This document shows positions 1 to 7,700 of a DNA stretch of 33,328 nucleotides, piece by piece. The translations under genes were made by a program, and so were the position numbers. Within the stretch, counting starts at the first letter, position 1. Each line of letters opens with the position of its first letter. The stretch lies in the IMG/VR virus record IMGVR_UViG_3300006789_000083, positions 1 to 33,328 of that record; one strand, 5' to 3'. Under the pieces are notes generated by a model. It ran no database searches. It saw only the letters and a program-made list of their open reading frames with translations, and had not been told where the DNA came from. This DNA is from a virus.

Positions 1-1
1 T

Positions 2-97
2 AACACGGCGGCGGTGACCAGCATCCTGCTGTACCCGCCGTCGGATTCCTTTCTACGGGGTACTGAGATGACTCTCTACGGATTGAATAGTTCCTGA
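2..97 (+). CDS. C-terminal end of tail-fibre-like protein (5' truncated by window)
   Basis: An open frame enters from the window edge and stops with the TGA at 95-97. That stop overlaps the ATG of the next gene (TGATG). The 31 visible residues end in TLYGLNSS and can be aligned with the C-terminus of the next protein, which ends in TLYGVTGA. Both share a TAA, a hydrophobic strand, S-x-FL and then the TLYG ending. I infer a tandem paralogue of the same beta-rich virion family. Its start and length lie outside the window. Confidence 0.6.
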   Translation, partial: NTAAVTSILLYPPSDSFLRGTEMTLYGLNSS

Positions 98-627
98 TGG
101 CTACTTTCACTGTTATCGACCACACCGAACTATCGGGCGACACAGCGTCCTACAACGTCACCTCCATCCCGTCGTCCTACGACCACTTGTACGTCACGGC
201 GTCGGTTCGATCCGACTACGTTGGCTACTTTATTTTCCCGCTCCTGACGTTCAATGGTGACTCGGGGACCAACTACTCGGATACCGAAATGCGGGCCATC
301 AACACGACGGCGCTCCAGTCGTCCAGAAACAACTCAAACGCCTACTTGCAGGCAGGGACGATTCAGGCTGACAGTGCAACCGCCGATACGTTCGGGATCT
401 GGAACTGTTGGATTCCGAACTATGCAGGAACTACGGGCTTCAAGGCGGCTTTGGTCAACTCCGTGGCAGAAAACGCTTCTACTACAGCGAGTCAATGGTG
501 CCTAAACCAGACTGCGGGATTGTGGCACTCAACTGCTGCGATCAATCAGATCACATTGGCGATCTTCGATTCGACCAACTTTCTCCAATACAGCACGTTC
601 ACCCTCTACGGAGTAACAGGAGCATAG
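97..627 (+). CDS. Tail-fibre or receptor-binding-like virion protein
   Basis: This 176-residue protein is rich in Ser, Thr, Asn and Tyr, lacks long helices and membrane segments, and looks all-beta. Its start overlaps the stop of a partial paralogue (TGATG). The early segment with SYDHLYVTASVR and the ending FTLYGVTGA are typical of small beta-sandwich proteins encoded among phage tail-fibre genes, though I cannot name the family. A predicted tail-assembly chaperone follows 2 bp later, which fits a distal-tail or host-recognition role. Other possibilities are a head decoration or a tail-tip accessory. Confidence 0.6.
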   Translation: MATFTVIDHTELSGDTASYNVTSIPSSYDHLYVTASVRSDYVGYFIFPLLTFNGDSGTNYSDTEMRAINTTALQSSRNNSNAYLQAGTIQADSATADTFGIWNCWIPNYAGTTGFKAALVNSVAENASTTASQWCLNQTAGLWHSTAAINQITLAIFDSTNFLQYSTFTLYGVTGA

Positions 628-629
628 AA

Positions 630-908
630 ATGGCAAGACAGAAGGTTGTCAACGGGGTCTACTACGACCTGACAGCGGAAGAAGAAGCAGAACTGGATGC
701 GCGGGCTGAGGCTGCTGATCTGGACATGAACATGGTCAGATCGCAACGCAACGGAATGCTGGCAGCAGCAGACTGGACACAGTTGGGTGACGCCGCGTTG
801 GGTGACCATACCGCTGAGGAGTGGGCTGCATACCGCCAGTCGTTGCGGGATCTTCCTGCGACATACAGCCGCGTGTCTGAGGTTGTGTGGCCTACGCCGC
901 CTGAGTAA
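630..908 (+). CDS. Phage tail assembly chaperone-like protein
   Basis: This is a 92-residue protein whose ATG lies 2 bp after the previous stop. An upstream in-frame ATG at 408 would bury the start deep inside the preceding gene and was rejected. The C-terminal half, with the order R-N-G-M-L-A-A-A-D-W-T-Q, then WAAYRQSLRDLP and a final VVWPTPPE, matches the small tail-fibre assembly or tail assembly chaperone proteins (Phage_tail_APC type) that commonly follow fibre genes. The family is thought to assist fibre or tail folding and is often absent from the virion. The N-terminus is Glu/Ala-rich and probably helical. Confidence 0.75.
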   Translation: MARQKVVNGVYYDLTAEEEAELDARAEAADLDMNMVRSQRNGMLAAADWTQLGDAALGDHTAEEWAAYRQSLRDLPATYSRVSEVVWPTPPE

Positions 909-1264
909 TGAACACTCCTACTGATATTCGCCAAGTCAAGATTCCGACCATTGCGGTCGGCCTAATCTTGTCTGTGGCGGTGATCGCTGGGACTATTACT
1001 TGGTCGTCTGCCCGCACCGTTTCACGCATCGACCGTTTGGAGGAATCGGTTGAAGCGATTGAAGATTCGATGGATATGCACGCTTATGCGCGAGTGGAAG
1101 ATGTTTCGGAAGACATTCGGGATTTAGAAACACGGTTGGCAGCGATGGAAGAAATGTGCAACCGTGTGGATGCAATGGAAGAACTGGTGGCGGGTATCGC
1201 CACTTCTGTAAGCGCGCTGTTGATGGAAGCAGAGCAGGACTGGTGGCCTGATGACGACGATTGA
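908..1264 (+). CDS. Single-pass membrane protein with coiled coil
   Basis: The ATG overlaps the last base of the previous stop codon (TAATG). The 118-residue protein has a short polar N-terminus, one hydrophobic segment at about residues 13-31, then a long acidic coiled coil (about 38-105) and an Asp-rich end. This layout (N-in membrane anchor plus periplasmic or cytosolic coiled coil) occurs in spanin-like, holin-accessory and tail-associated proteins. The endolysin and holin sit 8 kb away, so a lysis role is only one possibility. The function is unassigned. Confidence 0.65.
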   Translation: MNTPTDIRQVKIPTIAVGLILSVAVIAGTITWSSARTVSRIDRLEESVEAIEDSMDMHAYARVEDVSEDIRDLETRLAAMEEMCNRVDAMEELVAGIATSVSALLMEAEQDWWPDDDD

Positions 1265-1385
1265 ATACAAGCCTGTTCGCCAGTTCATGGGACAGAACGC
1301 CCGCTCTATTGAGTACGAACTGCGGAAAGTCGCAGAGAAACTGGAAGATCTAGAGGCCCGAGTTGCCGCATTGGAGGCCCCATAA
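1251..1385 (+). CDS. Small coiled-coil protein (44 aa)
   Basis: An ATG at 1251 opens a 44-codon frame that overlaps the end of the previous gene by 14 bp. Its TAA overlaps the ATG of the next gene (TAATG), so it fills the coupled chain exactly. The protein ends in a heptad-like helix (EKLEDLEARVAALEAP). It could oligomerise with the larger coiled-coil membrane protein encoded just upstream. The short length lowers confidence, but the start and stop coupling and lack of a rival frame support it. Confidence 0.55.
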   Translation: MTTIEYKPVRQFMGQNARSIEYELRKVAEKLEDLEARVAALEAP

Positions 1386-1669
1386 TGGGTATTAGACGTA
1401 GTGCAGCCGAATACGGGGCAGGCATTGGGGATCAATCCCTTGCGGTGTCCAATACGGCTGTTGCTTTGACCCCCACTTCAGGGGCAGTTGCCGCAATGGT
1501 GACCAATGGGGATAACGCCATTCGAGTTCGTTGGGGCACCCCGACCGCTTCGGTTGGGCATTACCTCAATCCCCATTCGGTGTTGGAACTATTCGGCGAC
1601 GACCTTGTGGATGTGAAGTTCATTCGGGTCGCTACCGACTCGACCACACACATCACTTACTTTGGGTAG
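1385..1669 (+). CDS. Small beta-rich virion-associated protein
   Basis: This 94-residue protein starts in a TAATG overlap with the upstream 44-codon gene. It is rich in Ala, Thr, Val and Gly with alternating hydrophobic residues and a central segment MVTNGDNAIRVRWGT. That pattern is reminiscent of small phage beta-sandwich proteins that stabilise heads or tails, but I do not recognise a defined family. Its place between fibre-related genes and another repetitive beta protein suggests a structural role. Confidence 0.6.
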   Translation: MGIRRSAAEYGAGIGDQSLAVSNTAVALTPTSGAVAAMVTNGDNAIRVRWGTPTASVGHYLNPHSVLELFGDDLVDVKFIRVATDSTTHITYFG

Positions 1670-1675
1670 TGGACG

Positions 1676-2107
1676 ATGACCACACGGATTTCGCAACGAT
1701 TCGATCAAGTACCTACCGGGGACATCACTGGCGTTACTGCCGGAGATGGTCTGACAGGTGGAGGCACCGAAGGCGATGTCAGTCTTGCTCTGGACCGCGA
1801 TCTTCCCACTCTGGAAGACACTGGTACCGCACGGACTTTGGCGTTGTCGGACGCAGGCAAGATGCTGCGGATGAACAATGGGTCTGCTACTTCTGTGACT
1901 GTCCCGCCGAACGGAACGGTTGCATTCGATGTGGGCGCTCAGGTTGTGATTGCTGCAATGGGGGCGGGGGTTGTCACAGTGGTTGCTGGTAGCGGCGTGA
2001 CTTTACGGTCAAAGGATGCTGCTCTTGCTGTTAGCGCCCAATACGCAACTGTTAGTTGTGTGAAGGTTGGTACCGATGAGTGGCTCGTCTTCGGGGCGCT
2101 CGCTTAG
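1676..2107 (+). CDS. Tail-fibre-like protein
   Basis: This 143-residue protein carries the segment GDITGVTAGDGLTGGG near residues 15-30. The pattern GDIT-x-V-x-AGxGLxGGG is a recurrent beta-helical or shaft-initiating segment of phage tail-fibre and tail-spike proteins. The rest is Val, Thr and Gly rich (NGTVAFDVGAQVVI, VTVVAGSGVTL) and looks like beta-sandwich. It follows the previous gene by 6 bp. I infer a short fibre or fibre-associated protein. The final receptor-binding domain is not identifiable. Confidence 0.7.
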   Translation: MTTRISQRFDQVPTGDITGVTAGDGLTGGGTEGDVSLALDRDLPTLEDTGTARTLALSDAGKMLRMNNGSATSVTVPPNGTVAFDVGAQVVIAAMGAGVVTVVAGSGVTLRSKDAALAVSAQYATVSCVKVGTDEWLVFGALA

Positions 2108-2115
2108 AGGCTGTT

Positions 2116-2538
2116 ATGGCACTTCAATACGTTCCTGCACCATTTGGTCGTGGTGGGTCTGGGCAGCGCACCGCTGAGTTGATGCGGGCGTTGGCTGCTA
2201 ATGATTTTCAACGCTCCGGCATTGGTCGTCAGGAAACTATGGGGCTGTCTGATATGCAGCGCAAGTTTTCGGATATGCGTCGGCGTATCCCGGGTTCTTT
2301 CAATCAGAGAGGGATGCTGGACAGCGGGCAGAGGAATCGTGCGTGGCGTCGGAACTTTGCTGATGAGATGCGCGATGTGAACCGCTTGAAGTTGGGGTTT
2401 GATTCTCAGCGCAACCAGTTGAATCTTGGCGATTTTGCTGCTGAGGGTGCTTATGCGACTGGTGGTCTTCAGAGTGTGATGGGTGATGCTGCTGCGCGGG
2501 CTGCTAAGGCGGCTCAGATTCGTGGGGCGGCGATCTGA
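2116..2538 (+). CDS. Probable internal virion protein, small
   Basis: The 140-residue protein is read from the ATG at 2116. An in-frame ATG at 2080 would extend it into the preceding gene and was rejected. It is strongly helical and basic, rich in Arg, Gln, Met and Ala, with segments such as RRRIPGSFNQRG and an Ala-rich C-terminus. The stop overlaps the ATG of a 727-aa helical protein (TGATG), which is followed by a 1669-aa protein. A small-medium-giant trio before the lysis genes resembles the ejection-protein sets of podoviruses. The assignment is by context and composition, not homology. Confidence 0.6.
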   Translation: MALQYVPAPFGRGGSGQRTAELMRALAANDFQRSGIGRQETMGLSDMQRKFSDMRRRIPGSFNQRGMLDSGQRNRAWRRNFADEMRDVNRLKLGFDSQRNQLNLGDFAAEGAYATGGLQSVMGDAAARAAKAAQIRGAAI

Positions 2539-4721
2539 TGGCTGGCCGCAGAGTTGTTCGGAACCGCCCGGGGGCTTTGGCTGCTGCGGCTACCACTGCG
2601 GCCGCCGATGCGACTCGCAACGCCGAGTTTGAGGCGATGATGGGTTCGATGGGGGGCAGCACGGCTGCCACCGTTGAGCCCGGTTGGGCTGAACAGTCGT
2701 TGGCTCAGGGTTCGCTCCCGGCGAACATTGACCGCACGACGGGCCCTGAGGGCCGGTTGGTGGGGATGATGGGTTCCCCGCCGCCACTGACGGCTGCCGC
2801 AAAGGCGGTGACTCAGGCCGCTGCCGGGGACCGGTTGGATCCCGGGATTGCGTTGCGTAACCGGGTGACCGGGATGACGCAATCGGAGCGTGACCGGGAG
2901 GATTTCTTTGACCGGCAGCCCTTTACCCCAGAGGAGATTGCCTACTTCGAGGCTGCGGTAGACGCAGGTTTCTTCGATCAGTCTGCGCCTTCGCCGGGGG
3001 GAGGGCCCCCTAATACATTTGTACCAGCGCCCGGTACTTATCGTTCAAGCAGCGACGGTTACAAGCCACCGCCGATTGGCAGGGACGAAGGTCGGGGACC
3101 GGGCGGTGGGGGTTTCCAAGGATCTGGGCTCTCAACACCCGCTGGGGGTTATGTACTTCCTCCGAATGACGCACCAATCACTGGCCCTGTCGGCATGTGG
3201 ACACAGCCCGGCGATGGTGCCCAAATGCCGGATCCCGCCGACGAGGAAGCCTTTGAGGCCATTCGCGCTGCGGTAACCAAAGAGTTCGGCAATGCCGACA
3301 GCATTTACAACCCCAAGTACGACACTGAACGGTTTCCAACAATAACCGGCGGCGGCGACGGTGCCCCGGCTGGCGGCGGTGGCTCTCCGGTCGTTGATGG
3401 GCCGGAGACTCCGACATCAGAAACTCTGATGGAAGAAATGTTCACCCAAATGGGCAATGACGCTCAGGCTGCCTATGAGGCATCGGCAGATTTCTATGAG
3501 ACACGCGAGGACGTTCTGTACCAGAACATTCTCGAACTGGAGAAACTCCGCAAGAAAGGCATTGTCGGTGCCGCTGAGGCTGCCCGTCAGGCCCTTATTG
3601 AACTGAAGAACACTCGCACCGAACGGCTGAGGCTCGACGAGATAGCGGCTACAGCGCGTCTTTCTGAACTGGAAGGGATGCGCCGCACTCAGGAAACAGG
3701 TGTTTCTGACGCAATCAAGGCTCGCGGGGCCGGGATGTCCAGCGATTTCGATACTCGCATGGCTGATGCTGAGGCACAGTTGGCAGCGTTGGGGATTACT
3801 GGCGCTAATCCAGAGTTGGCTTCTGCGGGGGCTTTGGGTTCGGCAATGCTGGGGTCGCAGGCTGATTCTCAGCAGGCATTGGTTGATCGGTTCCGAATGG
3901 CCAATGAGCAGGCCGCCGTTGATCGCGGTATGGCTTTGAGCGGGTCTTACGATCAGGCTGGTGTCGATCTCGCTGATCGGCTATGGAGCGCGAATACGTC
4001 GAATGACGCTGCGGAGCAGCAGCGGCTTCAGGCATTGGCTGAGTATGTGATGTCGGATCAGCATTCGTTGGAAGACAAGTACGCCAATCTCAACTTTGCT
4101 AATGACCAGAACTATCGCGGTTTGGTTGGGGCTTTCGATCCAGAAACAAACGAGCGGCTGAACTCAATGGGCGGTTCATTGGGGGCCTCCCATTACAACC
4201 GTTTGATTGGCAATGCTCGTGAGGACGAACTGTTCCAACGGGATTTGGCTGCACGCATAGCAGAACAGGATGCTGCGAATCTTCGGCAGGACAAGTTGAT
4301 CGCTGACCAGCGGGAGCATGAAGCGGATTTCCGTCAGACTGGGTGGGATCGTGCGGACCAGCAGGCTACCGATTCGGCTGCGGCTCGCTCAAGTTTCTTC
4401 AACATGGTTGATGACTACATGGGGTTCGGTTCAGGCACTTCGCAGGGGTTCAGTGCCGCTGGGTTGCTGCCGCAGGTGTACAACTCCTTGTACGGGCAGT
4501 CTGATACGTCGAACCAGATGGCTGTAACAATGCCGAATGGGCAGGTGTTGTATGTGGATCCGATGGAGTTCTTGCGATATGAGCGAGATATCGACAATGA
4601 CATGTTGTCGGGGCCGCAGAATCTGGTTCCATTGAACTTCAATGGGCAAGAGATCATGGTCCCATTGGATTCTATTCAGGACATGGTTTCTGCTGAAGAA
4701 TACATGGCTTACGCCGGTTAG
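2538..4721 (+). CDS. Internal virion / ejection-like protein (727 aa)
   Basis: The ATG overlaps the previous TGA (TGATG). Residues 1-300 are Gly, Pro and Ala rich and apparently disordered, with proline- and glycine-rich blocks around 150-290. From about 300 to 650 the protein is a long Ala, Glu, Gln, Arg and Asp-rich helical region typical of internal core or ejected virion proteins. The C-terminus (about 650-727) is more globular. No enzyme motif is visible. It sits between the 140-aa and 1669-aa proteins, which I read as one morphogenetic set. A scaffold is less likely because a good scaffold candidate lies beside the capsid gene. Confidence 0.6.
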   Translation: MAGRRVVRNRPGALAAAATTAAADATRNAEFEAMMGSMGGSTAATVEPGWAEQSLAQGSLPANIDRTTGPEGRLVGMMGSPPPLTAAAKAVTQAAAGDRLDPGIALRNRVTGMTQSERDREDFFDRQPFTPEEIAYFEAAVDAGFFDQSAPSPGGGPPNTFVPAPGTYRSSSDGYKPPPIGRDEGRGPGGGGFQGSGLSTPAGGYVLPPNDAPITGPVGMWTQPGDGAQMPDPADEEAFEAIRAAVTKEFGNADSIYNPKYDTERFPTITGGGDGAPAGGGGSPVVDGPETPTSETLMEEMFTQMGNDAQAAYEASADFYETREDVLYQNILELEKLRKKGIVGAAEAARQALIELKNTRTERLRLDEIAATARLSELEGMRRTQETGVSDAIKARGAGMSSDFDTRMADAEAQLAALGITGANPELASAGALGSAMLGSQADSQQALVDRFRMANEQAAVDRGMALSGSYDQAGVDLADRLWSANTSNDAAEQQRLQALAEYVMSDQHSLEDKYANLNFANDQNYRGLVGAFDPETNERLNSMGGSLGASHYNRLIGNAREDELFQRDLAARIAEQDAANLRQDKLIADQREHEADFRQTGWDRADQQATDSAAARSSFFNMVDDYMGFGSGTSQGFSAAGLLPQVYNSLYGQSDTSNQMAVTMPNGQVLYVDPMEFLRYERDIDNDMLSGPQNLVPLNFNGQEIMVPLDSIQDMVSAEEYMAYAG

Positions 4722-4730
4722 GCCTCTGTT

Positions 4731-7700
4731 GTGGCCCCGCGTACTAGAGCCGAGTTTCTTGAAGCCCTGACAGGTAAGCCTGCGGCTTTTCCTTCGGCTG
4801 CCCCTAAGCCATACGATCTCAGTCAGATGGTGGCGAAACTGCCACAGCCTAGGATTCTGAATCCGATAGTAAAGGCACCTCCCGAAACCGAGAAGGGCTT
4901 TATGGGGCCCATTGGCAAGTTCATTGAGGTTGTTGATACGCCTCGTGCCGCGATCACATCCTTGGTGAAAGAGTTGGGTGATCTCGCTCAGGGGGAGGGG
5001 TTCTCTGCCAAGGATTGGTGGAACCAGACTGGTGACAACATCTTCTTCGGGGAGGTAATGGACGATTGGGGTATTGATCTCCCGGGCCCGTTGGATCCGA
5101 TTGTTGGTTTCATTGGCGATGTTGCATTGGACCCATTGACTTACTTGGCTGGGGCCGGGTTGGCGATGCGTGGTGCTAGGTCGGGTGAGGTCGCTACTTC
5201 TTTGATAGCGAAAGCCACTCAACTGAGGGGTGCCGCTAAGACGGCTGCTGCTGCCGGGAAGACTGCTGATGCGACGCAGTTGACGACCCGGGCGAAGAAA
5301 CTTACTGATGCTGCGGTGCGTGTGGAACACGCTAAGGGAGCGGCTACCGCTGCGGGTCGAGAGGCTTTGGAGGAGATTGGCTACGACATTGGTTGGCGTA
5401 GCACGGTGTTTGGCACGGGTCGTGTTGGCCGCAAGTTGGTTGAGAAGCCTGTCAATCTGTTGACTGGCGGGAAGTTCACTAGAGCGATGGATGCCCGTCG
5501 TGCCGGGCAGATACCGAAGTGGATTGGGGATTTGGAGATTCCTGCCACCCCCAATCAGATCGCTGACGCAATGGCGTTGCTTCGTAAGGGTGACGCTGCG
5601 GCAATCGGGGCTTTGGATGATGCTACGCGGGTTGCGGCTCAACGTGCGATGAAGATGCCCGCTCAATCTAAGCGTTTCCTTGGGGTTGTGCCTAATGCGA
5701 TAGCGCCGAACGGTGTGTTGCCGTGGGGCACCAAGATGATTGAGGCTGTGTTCCCTGCGCCGGGTCGGATGCTCAGGGCTGCGACTCAGCGCGGAATGAT
5801 CAAGACGTTGGATAAGGCGCTGAACACTAAGCAGCCGATCAAAGCATTGTTGTCGTCGAAGGATCCAGACATGGTTCTTACTGGCATTGAGATGCGGCGA
5901 GCGAACAATGGTCGGATCCGGTTGTCCAGCCAGTTCAAGACTCAGATAGAACCGATTCTTGAAGATGTGGTTGTTGAGGCTCGCAGGTTGGGCGTCAACT
6001 CCCGGGATGTCCAGTTGGCTTCTGAAATGCCGTTCTGGCTGGTGAAGCCCGGTGTTGTATCTAGGGGTGTAGCGGGTGTTGGGGTGGTAAACCCCAACTT
6101 GCCGGTTTCTTTCCGCAACTTGGATGTTGCCGATGCGGAGAGGTTGTACAACAAGACGCGACATTTCTGGAATCACTCTCAGACGGTGTTCAATGATTTG
6201 GCTGGGACGAAGGTTCTGCCCGATTGGGTAAACGACCTGTATGCCGCCCGGTTCTTATCGGACGAAGGCTCAGACGTTGTATTCAAGACCACGAAGGCTG
6301 GCGGGACAGAAATGAGGATCCCGTTCGGCGGCAAGCAATCGCCATTGAAGGGGCGTTCCTATCTGTCGGATGTCGAGTATGACGCCAAGTTCGACCAGTA
6401 TGTGCGGGACCGCACCAAGGGGGTTGGACCGGGGGCGAGGTTCGGGATTGGTTTAGAGAAGGACGCTGCCCGGGTATTGAGAGAAGACCCCGCCTTGCAT
6501 AAGTCCCTGTTGGCTGAGTTCGATCAATCACACTCCAAGATGTTTATGGGTGAGGAACTGGTCGATGAAGCCAAGGGTGTTTCCATTCGGGACCAGATGA
6601 GAAAGATTGGTTCCAGCGAAGATCGGTATGGCGCAGAGTTCAAGGACATGTATGAAGGCGACTTTTACAATGTCGCTAGTCGTTACCTGAGGGCAATGGC
6701 TGATGAATCGGGTCGCCACAAGATGTTCTCCATGTTGGCTGACGCCGGGGTTCTGTATAGAGACCCCGATGTGTTGCATGGTCAGCGCCTGAGCAGGCTC
6801 ACCATTGGGCTGGATGACGCATCTGTAGGTGTTGAGGCCGCGAAGGTCAAGGCGGCGATGATGGCTCAGGCTGCTGAGGAGGGCCTTCCCGAAACGCAAG
6901 TAAAGATTGCGGCTTTGGTTGCTGAGGCGAATGTGCTTGAAGGCGAGTTGGTGCGGCTAATCAAGCAGGCTGAGGCTGCGGCCGTGAAGATCCGCAAGGG
7001 TCAGGCCACATACATGGAAGCATTCCAGCCTCTGTTGGGGAATGCTCATTCGATCAATGCCCGATTGAACGCCATTGAGGATTTGGCGAAAAAGACTAGG
7101 GCTGTAGCCGTTGAGATCGAGAAAGGGGCTACGGGTACTGGCGATTGGATTACAACCGATTTGACCAAGGTCATTGCAGACGCGAGGTCTGCTGCTCGAC
7201 AGGTTATCGACAACGCCACGTTGTCTGCCGGTATGGATGATTCCATCAAGCAGATGGAAGACATTCTCAAAGTGCTGGACGGGCACGACCCGAACAAGTT
7301 GAACCTGAATCATCAGATCAAGGGTTGGGCAGACAAGGTTGCTGAACTTAGAAAGATCGCTGGCAATGATGATGTCGGCACAATGGGTGATGTCCTGTTC
7401 TCTGAGATCAATGATGCTGAAGGCATCGCTGCTCTAATCAAACGGATTGCTTCTGTCGAAGAAAAGCGGGCTTTGACTAAGGCCAAGCAGGTATTCGATG
7501 AGAGCATGTTGGGTCAGCAGGGTCGTTTCGCCCACAAAGGTCGAGGCTCCAAGAACATCTGGGAGTCCAATGAGGTGTCCATTCTTGACGATAAGGGCAG
7601 AACAATCGGCATTGAGCCGGGTATTGAACTGACGCCGCCTGCAACCGGGACCGATATACAAGCAACCCGGGCTCTACGCACAGAGTTGGACGAGGCGACA

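Noticed and set aside
4431-6176. Antisense open frame of 581 codons
   Set aside because: It lies opposite the ends of two real plus-strand genes, has no ribosome site or plausible composition (very high Arg, Pro, His, Gln), and is a shadow of codon bias.
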